64,000 nt of DNA from Pseudomonadota bacterium (lineage in GTDB: Bacteria > Pseudomonadota > Alphaproteobacteria > RF32 > CAG-239), in the NCBI GenBank assembly GCA_018362935.1, contig JAHALQ010000009.1, forward strand, positions 37,996 through 101,995, in the 5' to 3' direction. The translations under genes were made by a program, and so were the position numbers. Shown one piece after another: positions 24,809-33,755 of this stretch. Under the pieces are notes generated by a model, which made no database searches, was not told where the DNA came from, and saw only the letters and a list, made by a program, of their open reading frames with translations. How positions within the stretch are numbered: the stretch's first letter is position 1; each line of letters opens with the position of its first letter.

Positions 24809-27071
24809 AAATTTTTCGTTCCGAATTGCCGTCATAAGTATTTGCGAGAACACAAAAATTTCTGGCCTGCCGCCAAATTTTTTCGGTCTGCTCTGCCGTA
24901 TATTCCTTATGCAAAAAGCTGACACGGTAAAAATCAGCTTTAACGGCAGCCGCGGCGTTCCCGGCATACCATGCTTTCTTATTCACCAATACGGTCTGGC
25001 AGTTTTCTGAAATTGCCTCATATTCCTCCGCCCCGCGCCGTAAAACAATTCTTTTTTTACGGCGGTCGCAATCTTTGCAGGCATTGTCGCGGATGCAGGC
25101 CGCACTCGTAAACAAAGCGATATCCTCATAAACCGGCAAAACGACAGGAACCGGGCTTCTATCAGCCAATACCCGCCAGTTTTCCGGCATGTCTTCCGGA
25201 GAAAGCGTCACCCGCCCAGCCCCGGCTTCTGCCGCCAGCGCCGCCGCTTGGGTGTTGAACATGTAAATTTCATAATCAAAACTCAAATCAATGCCGTCCT
25301 GAGGCAGAACGCCCAGCCCCCAGTAATTGGCAACCTCCCATTTTTTATATCCCTGCGCCAGCAATTCGCCTGTTTTCTCTTTGAATTTTGCAACATTGCG
25401 GCAGACCGCCGGCAGAGCCAGGCGGATTTTGTTTTTGGGAATAAAAGCCCAGTCGCCGCTGTCGCTGTCTTCTGCGAGCAAAATAACGGCTTCGTCAACT
25501 TCCGACATATCAATATTTTTCAGAATTTGCGGCTGGTCGGTCTTAATAATCCACAGCCCTTTCGCATCCTGCCTGCCCGCTCCGACTGCCGGAAGCTTTC
25601 CGCTTATTGTTTCAGGCTTAATTTGCGCATAAAGGTTGCGCCGCAGTTCATTAAGCAGAGAAGCCGGCACGAACAAACCTTTGTCGTTAACAACATCCAG
25701 ATTATGCAGCGCAAAACAGGTATCTCCGGTCTTGGCAAAAGCTTTCTCAACAGCTTCCTGAATTTTGGCCGCATCTTTAGCCTGTTCAAAAACACCGCAG
25801 ATTTCCGCCCGGCAGCCGCAGCTTTCGGCAGTAATGCGTTCAGGTTCAACCACCACTCTGACGCTTATTTCCTGCAATGGGCGGAATTCCCGCGGTTTGG
25901 GTTTGCTGTACGGATAAGAGCCTTTAACATTGCTTGCCGACGCCAGATAAACCTTTAATCCTTTTTCCAGCTTATAATCATGCGGCGGCAAAGCAATTTC
26001 GACCAATTCATTGGGTTTTGCCTCATAAACGCTGCGGCCGCCAACCCTCATATTCAAAACAGAAAAGCCAAACGGCTTTTCACAGCCCGGAACATCAATC
26101 TGGATACCGTCGTGTTTTTCAATCAAATGAGAAGTCTTAAACACTATGCTGCGGGCTCCGCCTTTATCCAACGTACCGATTAAAAGGCCGCGGTGCCCGA
26201 CGAAATCCCGGTCAATAATATTTTTGTCGCGTCCGTTAAAATGAAATTTGCACCATGGGCGCGAAAAGATTTGCTGAATGTTCTGCGCCCGGACAATGTC
26301 TTTTTTGCCACTGTCCAAAATTCTCCGATAATAATCCGTAACCGCCGCCACATACAGAGCATTTTTCTTGCGCCCTTCAATCTTAAGCGATAAAACGGGC
26401 ATTTTCAGCACATCTTCTTCCAAAGCCATATCCTTCATTGAAAAAAAGTGCTTTGACCGCCCCTGTTCATCGCGAAATTCTGCGCGGCACGGATACAGGC
26501 ATTTGCCGCGGTTGGCGCTCTTGCCGCCGGCCATAGAAGAAAACATGCACAACCCGCTGTAAGAATAACACAACGCGCCGTGTATAAAAGCTTCCGTTTC
26601 CAACCCCGGAATGGAAGCTATATTTTTTATTTCCGGCAATGTCAGCTCACGGGCAACAACCACGCGCTTAAAGCCGAGTTTCTGCAAGGCCACAGCCCCT
26701 TCGCGGTTATGAACGGCCATTTGCGTGCTGGCATGCATTTCCAGCTGCGGATACTGCTCGCGGACAATTCTAGCCACGCCCAAATCCTGTATGATAACGG
26801 CATCAACCTGTGTTCTTGTGCAAATATCAAGAGTTGCCAGCAAATCCTCAAGTTCGCTTTCCTGCACCAGCGTATTGACCGCCGCAAATACCTTTTTCTT
26901 AAGGCTGTGCGCATAAGCCACAAATTCTCCGAGCGCCGGTTCGTCAAAATTAACAGCGTTGGCGCGCGCCGAAAACTGCTGCAATCCCAGATAAACGGCA
27001 TCGGCACCGTAATAGAGCGCGGCATATCCCGCCTCGATATCCCCGGCCGGCGCCAAAAGTTCTTTTTTCAT
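24807..27071 (-). CDS. rlhA: U32-family protein, RlhA-like
   Basis: 754-aa protein of the peptidase U32 family. The N-terminal barrel begins MKKELLAPAGDIEAGYAA and includes HASTQMAVHN, EAFIHGALCYSYSG and the cysteine cluster NRGKCLYPCR. A middle domain around residues 385-490 (KTGDTCFALHN, FVPASLLNELRR) is the DUF3656 region found in RlhA, which makes 5-hydroxycytidine in 23S rRNA. Other U32 proteins act in tRNA modification or ubiquinone synthesis. It is somewhat longer than the E. coli protein. An extra cysteine-rich segment near residue 665 (CIRDNACKDCDRR) may bind iron-sulfur or zinc. Confidence 0.8.
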   Translation of the reverse strand: MKKELLAPAGDIEAGYAALYYGADAVYLGLQQFSARANAVNFDEPALGEFVAYAHSLKKKVFAAVNTLVQESELEDLLATLDICTRTQVDAVIIQDLGVARIVREQYPQLEMHASTQMAVHNREGAVALQKLGFKRVVVARELTLPEIKNIASIPGLETEAFIHGALCYSYSGLCMFSSMAGGKSANRGKCLYPCRAEFRDEQGRSKHFFSMKDMALEEDVLKMPVLSLKIEGRKKNALYVAAVTDYYRRILDSGKKDIVRAQNIQQIFSRPWCKFHFNGRDKNIIDRDFVGHRGLLIGTLDKGGARSIVFKTSHLIEKHDGIQIDVPGCEKPFGFSVLNMRVGGRSVYEAKPNELVEIALPPHDYKLEKGLKVYLASASNVKGSYPYSKPKPREFRPLQEISVRVVVEPERITAESCGCRAEICGVFEQAKDAAKIQEAVEKAFAKTGDTCFALHNLDVVNDKGLFVPASLLNELRRNLYAQIKPETISGKLPAVGAGRQDAKGLWIIKTDQPQILKNIDMSEVDEAVILLAEDSDSGDWAFIPKNKIRLALPAVCRNVAKFKEKTGELLAQGYKKWEVANYWGLGVLPQDGIDLSFDYEIYMFNTQAAALAAEAGAGRVTLSPEDMPENWRVLADRSPVPVVLPVYEDIALFTSAACIRDNACKDCDRRKKRIVLRRGAEEYEAISENCQTVLVNKKAWYAGNAAAAVKADFYRVSFLHKEYTAEQTEKIWRQARNFCVLANTYDGNSERKI

Positions 27072-27229
27072 TTAAGCATCCCTGAAAATTGTTTTGATTT
27101 AGTGCTATTGCAGACATCGGATTTTGTCAAGCATTCTTATCTATAACAGCTTAAAATACCCCTTTACAAATCATATTTATAGTCCTAAATTCCATAGGCT
27201 TTAAAAAATCTAACAACAGGTAAATCAGA

Positions 27230-28645
27230 ATGATACAAGACATGACGGCCGGTAATCCGACCCGGCTGATACTCAAATTTGCGGTTCCGTTATTAATCGG
27301 CAACATCTTTCAGCAGCTTTTTCAAATTTCCGACATTATCATCGTCGGGCGTCTGATTGGCATAGAAGCACTGGCTGCTGTCGGTTCGTCGGCGCCGGTC
27401 TTCTTTGTCGTCATTCTTGTCACGCTGGGTTTTACCGGCGGTTTGACGGTCATAACTTCGCAGCGGTTCGGCGCAAAGGATTTTGACGGTGTGCGACGTT
27501 CGGTCACGCATAGTCTGGCCGCGGCATTCGGGTTGAGTTTTGCAATGACAGCTCTGCTGATGACTTACATGCGGCCGCTGTTAAGATTGATGAACGTTCC
27601 GGCCGAAATCATGGCTGACGCCTATAATTTCATGATGATTTTATCCGGCGGCTTGGTCATGATTGTCGCTTACAATTTGCTGTCCGGATTTATCCGTGCG
27701 CTTGGCGACAGCAAAACCCCGCTTTACTTTTTGATTTTTTCATCCGTCCTCAACATCCTGCTTAATTTATGGCTGATTTACAGCTTCAAGCTCGGCGTTG
27801 TCGGCTCGGCTTCGGGTACGGTTATCTCCATGACGATTTCTGCCGTTTTATGCCTGGTTTACATGCTCCGCAAATATCCCCTGCTGCGCATCCGCCGCGA
27901 AGACTGGCGGCTGGATTACCGTTTTATGATTGAACACCTGAATATTGCCGTGCCCATGGCTTTGCAGTTTTCCGTGCTGTCCCTCGGATTAATGTTTGTT
28001 CAGAGCGTCTGCAACTCTTTCGGCCCCGATACCATAGCCGCGTTTACCTCGGCGCTGCGCATAGAGCAGCTTGCCACCCAGCCTATGATTGCCCTCGGCA
28101 TTGCAATGGCCACCTATGCCGCGCAAAACAGCGGCGCCGGCATGATTGCCCGCATCCGTACCGGCGTACGCAATTCCTCACTGATATCTTTGTCTTTCAG
28201 CCTGTTTATCGCTTTGCTGGTGCGTTTTGTCGGTGAGGAAATGGTCGGTATTTTTATCGAAAATCCCAGTCCGCAAATAATCGAAACCGCCCGCCAGTAC
28301 CTCAATATCAGCACCATGTTTTATCTTTTTTTAGGGCAGATATTTATCTACCGCAACACGTTGCAGGGCATGGGCGATTCTATGATTCCGCTGGTTGCCG
28401 GAGTTATGGAACTCGTAATGCGCTCTTTCGCGGCCGTTTATCTTGCAAATCATTTTGGTTATGTCGGCATCTGCTATGCCGGGCCGATTGCCTGGATAGC
28501 CGCGTCAAGCGTTGTTTTCATCGGTTATAACGTCACAATACGCAAACTCAGCCGCGGCACTTCCCGCCTGCCCGCCAAATGGCGCAATATCCGCTTCAGC
28601 CGGAGCAAACAAGACTGCCTGCCGGAAGGAACCCCCGCCGAATAG
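27230..28645 (+). CDS. MATE family efflux transporter
   Basis: 471-aa inner-membrane protein with twelve hydrophobic helices in two homologous halves, typical of MATE multidrug/cation antiporters. Signatures include FQISDIIIVGRLIGIEALAA in the first half and ALRIEQLATQPMIALGIAMA in the second. It exports cationic compounds using a sodium or proton gradient; an Rnf-made sodium gradient would suit, though this is inference. The C-terminal 25 residues are basic and cytoplasmic. It is convergent with the sugar transporter with no bases between their stops. Confidence 0.9.
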   Translation: MIQDMTAGNPTRLILKFAVPLLIGNIFQQLFQISDIIIVGRLIGIEALAAVGSSAPVFFVVILVTLGFTGGLTVITSQRFGAKDFDGVRRSVTHSLAAAFGLSFAMTALLMTYMRPLLRLMNVPAEIMADAYNFMMILSGGLVMIVAYNLLSGFIRALGDSKTPLYFLIFSSVLNILLNLWLIYSFKLGVVGSASGTVISMTISAVLCLVYMLRKYPLLRIRREDWRLDYRFMIEHLNIAVPMALQFSVLSLGLMFVQSVCNSFGPDTIAAFTSALRIEQLATQPMIALGIAMATYAAQNSGAGMIARIRTGVRNSSLISLSFSLFIALLVRFVGEEMVGIFIENPSPQIIETARQYLNISTMFYLFLGQIFIYRNTLQGMGDSMIPLVAGVMELVMRSFAAVYLANHFGYVGICYAGPIAWIAASSVVFIGYNVTIRKLSRGTSRLPAKWRNIRFSRSKQDCLPEGTPAE

Positions 28646-29992
28646 TCAGCGACCCTGCCGCCAGTGGTTTTCGATTTCTTCCAGAGAACGCCCTTTGGTT
28701 TCGGGCACTTTTGTTTTGCAAAACCACAAAGCCCAGATGCCGACGGCAGCAAAGCCCCAAAAAGTATACGCAGTTCCCAGATACTCGACCAGAGGCAGAA
28801 ATGTCAGCGCGACAATCAGATTAAAACTCCAGTTGGCAACGGTAGCCACGCTCATGGCCAGCCCGCGTATCTGCGTCGGATATATTTCCGAAATAATCAG
28901 CCAGCAAATCGGCCCGAGGCTGACGGCAAACGCGGCCACATAAACGACCAGGCTGACAAAAGATACGGCTTTCAATACCAAACCCGAATTGCCACCGTAA
29001 TAAAAAGCGCCGCCCAAAATCAGCAAGCTGGCAATCATTCCGCCCAAACCGGCATATAGGAGCGGTTTGCGCCCCAGCCTGTCAATCAGGCGGATTGAAA
29101 CCATCGTCATCAGAACATTAACCAAACCGATACCCACGGTTGCCGAAATGGCCGACACCCCGCTTTCAAAGCCGGACATCTGAAAGATTGTCGGCGCATA
29201 ATAGATGATTGTATTGATGCCGGTTGCCTGCTGAATAAACATTAATCCGATTCCGACCAGCAGAGCCGGACGCATCCACCGGGCAGCCAGTTCGTTGAAA
29301 GACCCTTGTGCATCATACGTCATAAGGCTGCGTATTTTGGCGGCTTCGGCATCGGCGTCGCAATCGCCGTAAATCTTGCGCAATGCCTGTTTGGCCTGTT
29401 CTGTGCGGCCGCGGCTGATGAGCCAGCGCGGCGTTTCCGGCACCAAAGCCATTCCGGCGGCCAGCAGCAGCGCGGGAACAATGCCGATGCCCATCATATA
29501 GCGCCAGCCGTTTTGGACTTCCGCAAACGCGCCGTCGATCAGATAAGAAAGCACGATACCGATGGTTATGGCCAGCTGATTCAGCGATACCAGCGCCCCG
29601 CGTTTGTCATCCGGCGCGATTTCGGATATATACAAAGGTACGGTATAAGAAGCGATGCCGATTGCAAAACCGATTAGCCCGCGATACAGCATCAGTTCAA
29701 GCGGCGATTGCGCCAAAGCGGTTGCCAGAGATCCTGCAAAAAATACCAGGGCCGTAATTACAATTATCTTTTTTCGCCCCAAACGGTCGGTCACACTGCC
29801 GCTTAAAATCGCGCCGAGAATGGCGCCGACCAAAACGGAACTGACAATCCAGCCCTGTTCAAAAGCCGTCAGCGTCCATGTTTCTCTGATAAACAAAAGC
29901 GCTCCCGATATGACACCGGTATCATAACCGAATAATAAACCGCCGACGGCGGCAATAGTTGAAATCAATTTGACGGAAGATTTGTTCTGCAT
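28646..29992 (-). CDS. sugar porter family MFS transporter
   Basis: 448-aa major facilitator of the sugar porter family (GalP/XylE-like proton symporters). It shows twelve helices and the diagnostic motifs GYDTGVISGALLF, DRLGRKK, YISEIAPDDKRG, PETPRWL and, at the end, PETKGRSLEEIE. QQATGINTIIYYAPTIF in helix 7 lines the sugar site. The specific sugar is uncertain; hexoses or pentoses are likely. It stands alone. Confidence 0.9.
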   Translation of the reverse strand: MQNKSSVKLISTIAAVGGLLFGYDTGVISGALLFIRETWTLTAFEQGWIVSSVLVGAILGAILSGSVTDRLGRKKIIVITALVFFAGSLATALAQSPLELMLYRGLIGFAIGIASYTVPLYISEIAPDDKRGALVSLNQLAITIGIVLSYLIDGAFAEVQNGWRYMMGIGIVPALLLAAGMALVPETPRWLISRGRTEQAKQALRKIYGDCDADAEAAKIRSLMTYDAQGSFNELAARWMRPALLVGIGLMFIQQATGINTIIYYAPTIFQMSGFESGVSAISATVGIGLVNVLMTMVSIRLIDRLGRKPLLYAGLGGMIASLLILGGAFYYGGNSGLVLKAVSFVSLVVYVAAFAVSLGPICWLIISEIYPTQIRGLAMSVATVANWSFNLIVALTFLPLVEYLGTAYTFWGFAAVGIWALWFCKTKVPETKGRSLEEIENHWRQGR

Positions 29993-30025
29993 TGTCCTTT
30001 CCCTCGTAAATCTGTCTGATATTTA

Positions 30026-30055
30026 TAAAAAACCCCGCCGCGCAGGCAGGGTTTA
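30026..30055 (-). terminator. terminator of the BOF-family gene
   Basis: AACCCCGCC and GGCAGGGTT form a stem with a GCGCA loop. The A-run on the plus-strand left side gives the T-run on the minus strand. Confidence 0.75.
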
Positions 30056-30065
30056 TTAAAACTGT

Positions 30066-30413
30066 CTATTTAACCAGTCTGATAGAGTCGACATCGATAT
30101 CTGTCGGTTTCATCATATGCGTATCGACTTCGCCGCGGATTTCCACAGTGTCCTTGGGCGAAACGTCAAGCCCGCCCCAGTCATCGTCGTCAATCTCGAC
30201 AACAATGCTGCCCGTAGCGTCTTTAAAAACATATTTCTCGCCGCCGAGAGCCTTTTCAATATTGCCGCGCAAAACAACGTTGCTGTCATCAGGCATCTTT
30301 TTTGCCTGTTCAACCGTTGTCGCCGCATCGCCGCTCGGCCCGGTAAAACCCGCGCCTGCCAAAGGAACATAAGCCATACAGGCCGCTATTGTCAGTAACA
30401 ATGTTTTTTTCAT
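30066..30413 (-). CDS. periplasmic OB-fold (YgiW/YdeI, BOF) protein
   Basis: 115-aa exported protein with a signal peptide (to about residue 21, PLAGA) and a small OB-fold: TTVEQAKKMPDDSNVVLRG, EKYVFKDATGSIVVEIDDD and VEIRGEVDTHMM. This is the bacterial OB-fold (BOF) family of YgiW and YdeI, linked to tolerance of stress and toxic compounds in the periplasm. It has its own terminator. Confidence 0.9.
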   Translation of the reverse strand: MKKTLLLTIAACMAYVPLAGAGFTGPSGDAATTVEQAKKMPDDSNVVLRGNIEKALGGEKYVFKDATGSIVVEIDDDDWGGLDVSPKDTVEIRGEVDTHMMKPTDIDVDSIRLVK

Positions 30414-30519
30414 GCTTCACTCCTTATATGTTATACAATCAGATTAGAACATACATAATCTTAAATTTCAATCTTTCAATTTTAAATCAAAACATTATAT
30501 TATTGCACAGAGGTGTCAC

Positions 30520-30888
30520 ATGAAAAAACTGATTACAATTTTATTTGCCGTATCAATAATTTCCGCCTGCCATTCCCGGGAACACCTGTGTTCCGAATAT
30601 AACGGCGAGCTTCCGGCAGCAGATGCGCCGGGAATTTTGACCACCGTAAAACTGCAGTTTCCGGATAAATATCAGAACACACAGATTTATGTCGGCAAAC
30701 CTGACGGCACGTTTGTGGAAAACGGCTGCTACAAAATTAACGGAAATCTTTTAACGCTTAAGGCCAAAAGCGGAGATGTCAGCTATTACCAAATAGAAAA
30801 AGGCCAAATCCGCCGCCTGACCATGGATAAAGAACCGGTTACCGGCCCGCTTGCTGACAATTACATTCTCAAATGTATCGGACATTGA
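30520..30888 (+). CDS. NlpE-like small lipoprotein
   Basis: 122-aa lipoprotein: hydrophobic residues 4-16 end in the lipobox ISAC. The mature part matches the N-terminal NlpE fold, with EYNGELPAADAPGILTTVKL in place of the family's usual Y.G.LPCADC.GI.T.L. The metal-reactive CxxC is replaced by AADA, while other cysteines (Cys23, Cys53 and Cys119 or so) are kept. NlpE proteins sense copper and surface contact. Loss of CxxC suggests a different or reduced role. Confidence 0.65.
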   Translation: MKKLITILFAVSIISACHSREHLCSEYNGELPAADAPGILTTVKLQFPDKYQNTQIYVGKPDGTFVENGCYKINGNLLTLKAKSGDVSYYQIEKGQIRRLTMDKEPVTGPLADNYILKCIGH

Positions 30889-30899
30889 TTTCCCTTTAA

Positions 30900-31349
30900 T
30901 CAGCCTAAGAAGTCCATAACTTCATTGACATGTCCGGAAACTTTAACCTTGCGCCATTCCCTGATGACAGTCCCGTTTTCATCCAAAACAAATGTTGAGC
31001 GCTCAATTCCCATATACTTGCGCCCATACATTGACTTCTCAACCCACACGCCGAATGCCTGCGCCAATTCATGCCTGGTATCCGACAGCAGAATAAAATT
31101 CAGATTTTGTTTTTCCTGAAAACGGCGGTGGCTTCCAATGGTATCGGGGCTGACGCCGACAACCTGAGCTTTTGCGCTCAAACGATTATAATTGTCCCGG
31201 AAATGACAGGCCTCCTGCGTGCAGCCGGAAGTATTGTCTTTGGGATAAAAATACAAAACCACAGGTTTTCCTTGAAAATCCGCCAGCTCATAAGTTTTTT
31301 CTTCCCCGTTCTCGTCAATCCCCTGCATTTTTATGTTTGAAATATCCAT
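30900..31349 (-). CDS. bcp: thiol peroxidase (peroxiredoxin), Bcp type
   Basis: 149-aa atypical two-cysteine peroxiredoxin that reduces hydroperoxides with electrons from thioredoxin. The peroxidatic cysteine lies in YPKDNTSGCTQEACHFRD, and the second cysteine five residues later is the typical resolving one. VVGVSPDTIGSHRRF and GIERSTFVLDENG are family motifs. It is a single gene. Confidence 0.92.
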   Translation of the reverse strand: MDISNIKMQGIDENGEEKTYELADFQGKPVVLYFYPKDNTSGCTQEACHFRDNYNRLSAKAQVVGVSPDTIGSHRRFQEKQNLNFILLSDTRHELAQAFGVWVEKSMYGRKYMGIERSTFVLDENGTVIREWRKVKVSGHVNEVMDFLG

Positions 31350-31457
31350 CTTTATATTCCCTGTTTGTTATATTTGTTTTAAGCAATATAAAGCTAAAAT
31401 AAACTCGCGTCCATTCCCAAATTTATTATGCAGATAGCTGAACGTCAGCCTAAAATA

Positions 31458-31484
31458 AAAACCCCGCAGTAATACGGGGCTTTT
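31458..31484 (-). terminator. hairpin beyond the duplicated tRNA-Val end
   Basis: CCCCG and CGGGG pair across an 8-base loop, with A and T runs on either side. It lies just past the distal tRNA-Val 3' fragment on the minus strand and may be the original tRNA terminator. Confidence 0.6.
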
Positions 31485-31485
31485 G

Positions 31486-31508
31486 TTTGATTAGTGGGCG
31501 CTGAGAGG
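31486..31508 (-). repeat. duplicated tRNA-Val 3' end (distal copy)
   Basis: This 23-bp stretch repeats 31732-31754, the 3' end of tRNA-Val with its CCA and the next bases, with one mismatch. The copies are 246 bp apart in direct orientation, like the two attachment sites of an integrated element. Confidence 0.85.
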
Positions 31509-31704
31509 CTGGAGATAAATAATTGCTCCCAACGGAGCAATTATTAACGACAGGCGAAGTTTTGTTATTGAGCGAGAAAGCGACAGCGCCGCGAAGCGAA
31601 CATTACAAAACGAGTGACCGCAGCGAGTTGGCATTGCGATACAACGCAATGCTTACGAGCCAGAAGAACTCCCGAGGGAGTTCGAACCCAGCTGCCATAT
31701 TAAT
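31509..31704 (-). mobile_element. hairpin-rich insert at tRNA-Val (candidate tiny element)
   Basis: The roughly 200 bp between the two tRNA-Val 3' ends code for no credible protein. They hold three inverted repeats: 31518-31545 (12-bp stem, 4-base loop), 31631-31652 (8-bp stem) and 31666-31683 (GAACTCCC/GGGAGTTC). A core at 31578-31601 (AAGCGACAGCG...AGCGAAC) is shared with the insert at tRNA-Ser. A tRNA T-arm-like GTTCGAACCC follows the last hairpin. No integrase is near. Confidence 0.6.
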
Positions 31705-31736
31705 GAAAAAACCACCCTGAAAAGGTGGTTTTTTGA
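31705..31736 (-). terminator. tRNA-Val terminator
   Basis: AAAACCACC and GGTGGTTTT pair around CTGAAAA with A/T runs on both sides, directly after the tRNA-Val CCA. Confidence 0.85.
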
Positions 31737-31737
31737 T

Positions 31738-31813
31738 TGGTGGGCGCTGAGAGGTTCGAACTCCCGACCCTCTCGGTGTAAACGAGATGCTCTTCCAGCT
31801 GAGCTAAGCGCCC
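31738..31813 (-). tRNA. tRNA-Val (anticodon TAC)
   Basis: 76-nt tRNA read on the minus strand. The acceptor GGGCGCT pairs with AGCGCCC, the D-arm has GCTCAGCTGGAAGAGC, the anticodon loop TTTACAC gives TAC, and the T-arm is GGGAGTTCGAACCTCTC-like with GTTCGAAC. The 3' CCA is encoded. It follows hup and lon on the same strand, as in many alphaproteobacteria. Confidence 0.95.
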
Positions 31814-31887
31814 ATCATGTTTACGGATGTGTTTATACACTCACAAAAATAAATAATCAAGCAAAAAATTGCACAAAATGCAAAAAA

Positions 31888-32952
31888 TTAAATCCGCCCG
31901 CCGGTATTCGATTTTATTTGCGCTCCCAGTCCCATGGCTTTTTGCATCGGTTCCCAAAACTTGCGGTCACGCTGCTCAAAATAAACGCGGTTTTCCTGCA
32001 TATAGCGGCTTACAATCCGCAAATCCTCCGGCGGAAACAGTTTTTTGCCTTCGCGGCGAAACTGCGTCCACACAATATCGCTCATAACGCTGACCGGATG
32101 GTTGTAAAATCTTCGGCGGCTCTCATTTGCAAGCGTTTTTGTTATCGGCGGAAAATCAGTCATAACGCGCCCCAAAACATTCAGAATGGTTTTAGATGCC
32201 TCTTCGGTCGTCTTTTGATTCAGAAAAGCGTTAAACCCGCATTTGAAGTCGGCCCGGTCACCGCGCTCAAAAATATCGCCAAGCTCTTCGGCAATCCGGG
32301 CAGGATCCGGTTCACCCTGTTCAAATAAGTTTTCCCGTTTCCATGCTTCTTTTTGCAGGCCGGCAAATGCTTCTTTCTGCAGCGGGCGGCTCATACCCAG
32401 ACGGCCTGCCGGGAAAATCCGGTTTTCCCTCATAAATGCTTCGCGTTCGGCAATTCTGCCTTGCATTTCCGGCGTTTTGTCCGGATATAGCGCGTCAACC
32501 GCCGCAATATCAAGCAAATTATATCCGCCGGCATTCATCAGGCGGATAGAACTGCAATCACAGGATGCTTCCTCATTCCGCCCCTGCCCTGTCAATCCGG
32601 GAAAACCTTTCTGATACATGATATGCGATAACTCATGTCCGATAACAAATGCCAAGCTGTCTTCATATTCCAGACGCGCCAGTATATCGCGGTTAAACAC
32701 AACCGCAAAATTCCGCCCCTCTTTCAAGACCTGCATATCATCGGCATAATCGGCATCGACAACCCTTGCGATACTTTTGTCCTGCGGATTATCGGCTATG
32801 TAATAATGAATATCAAAACGCTGCAAAAATGCCTTTTCTTCCGGGCATTTTTCCAGTAATCGGGCAGTAACGCCCGCCGCATAATTGTCAAACGGCCGGT
32901 TTTTATTTTCATTTGCCAGACACAATATAACCGCCAGATCAATGTTCATCAT
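31888..32952 (-). CDS. M48-like zinc metalloprotease
   Basis: 354-aa protein with the zinc-protease motif HELSH near residue 126 (FVIGHELSHIMY), followed about 25 residues later by EEASCD, which supplies the third metal ligand, as in family M48. Some other M48-like proteins also lack membrane helices. No clear signal peptide is seen; the N-terminus MNIDLAVILCLA is only weakly hydrophobic. The C-terminal half is helical. It lies between hup and tRNA-Val on the same strand. Confidence 0.78.
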   Translation of the reverse strand: MMNIDLAVILCLANENKNRPFDNYAAGVTARLLEKCPEEKAFLQRFDIHYYIADNPQDKSIARVVDADYADDMQVLKEGRNFAVVFNRDILARLEYEDSLAFVIGHELSHIMYQKGFPGLTGQGRNEEASCDCSSIRLMNAGGYNLLDIAAVDALYPDKTPEMQGRIAEREAFMRENRIFPAGRLGMSRPLQKEAFAGLQKEAWKRENLFEQGEPDPARIAEELGDIFERGDRADFKCGFNAFLNQKTTEEASKTILNVLGRVMTDFPPITKTLANESRRRFYNHPVSVMSDIVWTQFRREGKKLFPPEDLRIVSRYMQENRVYFEQRDRKFWEPMQKAMGLGAQIKSNTGGRI

Positions 32953-33025
32953 TTTTCTCCATGAACATCAACATAGCATAAAGCACCATTTTTGTCTATA
33001 TTTTTATAGACTGTCAAATAAAAAA

Positions 33026-33052
33026 GGCGCAACCTTCTTGGTTGCGCCCTTT
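33026..33052. terminator. terminator upstream of metalloprotease / after hup
   Basis: GGCGCAACC and GGTTGCGCC form a perfect 9-bp stem with a TTCTT loop; A-runs on the left give the minus-strand T-run. It ends the hup transcript. Confidence 0.85.
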
Positions 33053-33108
33053 GACTGTAAATTCATAAAAATAAGGACCGGTAAAACGCCAGCCCTTATT
33101 TACTCATA

Positions 33109-33381
33109 TTAGTTTACAGAGTCTTGCAAAGTTTTACCTGCTTTGAATTTAGCCTGTTTACGAGCCGGAATCTTAATAGCAGCGCCGGTACGGGGATTAC
33201 GGCCGGTAGAAGCGGCGCGTTTGGTAACTGCGAAAGTACCAAAACCAACAAGACGAACTTCATCACCTTTTTTCAAAGCGTTTGTGATTGAAGAAACAAA
33301 TGCATCCAAAGCCTTAGCAGAATCAGTTTTGGTAAGGCCGGTTTCGCTAGCAATGCTAGAAATCAATTCATTTTTATTCAC
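33109..33381 (-). CDS. hup: HU family DNA-binding protein
   Basis: 90-aa histone-like HU protein that bends and compacts DNA. It begins VNKNELISSIA and contains the DNA-binding arm GFGTFAVTKRAASTGRNPRTG and the C-terminal helix KAGKTLQDSVN. The start is GTG: it matches the family length, and a GAGGGAG ribosome-binding site lies upstream, while an upstream ATG would add twelve non-homologous residues. In many alphaproteobacteria hup follows lon directly. Here a gene on the opposite strand lies between. Confidence 0.95.
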   Translation of the reverse strand: MNKNELISSIASETGLTKTDSAKALDAFVSSITNALKKGDEVRLVGFGTFAVTKRAASTGRNPRTGAAIKIPARKQAKFKAGKTLQDSVN

Positions 33382-33755
33382 GGTGAGGACTCCCTCTAAT
33401 ATTAAGTTATAAACCAATGTAAACTAGGGTTTCCCCCGCTTACAGGAAAATTTGAACACTAAAAAAATGCCGTGTCAAACAAATTTAGCAAATATTCATG
33501 AATTTTATGCGTTTTGGGCATAATTTAAGCTGTTACAGCCTTAAAATTTCGAGTTATCCCCAGTTTTCTGCGCCTTAGAGCCAAATCGACACCCCTCCGC
33601 CTGCGATTCTTCCGCTTATTTAGGCGATTCTTATTCTTGCTGCATTTTTATATAAAAATTAAGCTTTTATGGCTAGTATTTTATACAAAATATTGTTGGA
33701 CAAAATTTTCCAAATATGTTAAAGTATAAACATATTCTATATCAGGAGAAAAATT
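33382..33755. other. divergent intergenic region
   Basis: About 370 AT-rich bases between the divergent hup and exported-protein genes. No gene is seen. It must hold both promoters. A candidate for the right-hand gene is TTGGAC at about 33697 with a -10-like TTAAAG 17 bp on. Confidence 0.5.

Noticed and set aside
31523..31720. 65-codon open frame within the tRNA-Val insert
   Set aside because: It runs through three hairpins and the tRNA terminator, has no ribosome-binding site and its composition follows the repeats, so it is not a gene.
33554..33562. TTATCCCCA, one change from a DnaA box
   Set aside because: It is a single site with no cluster, no dnaA/dnaN/parAB genes nearby and an ordinary intergenic setting, so no origin is claimed.
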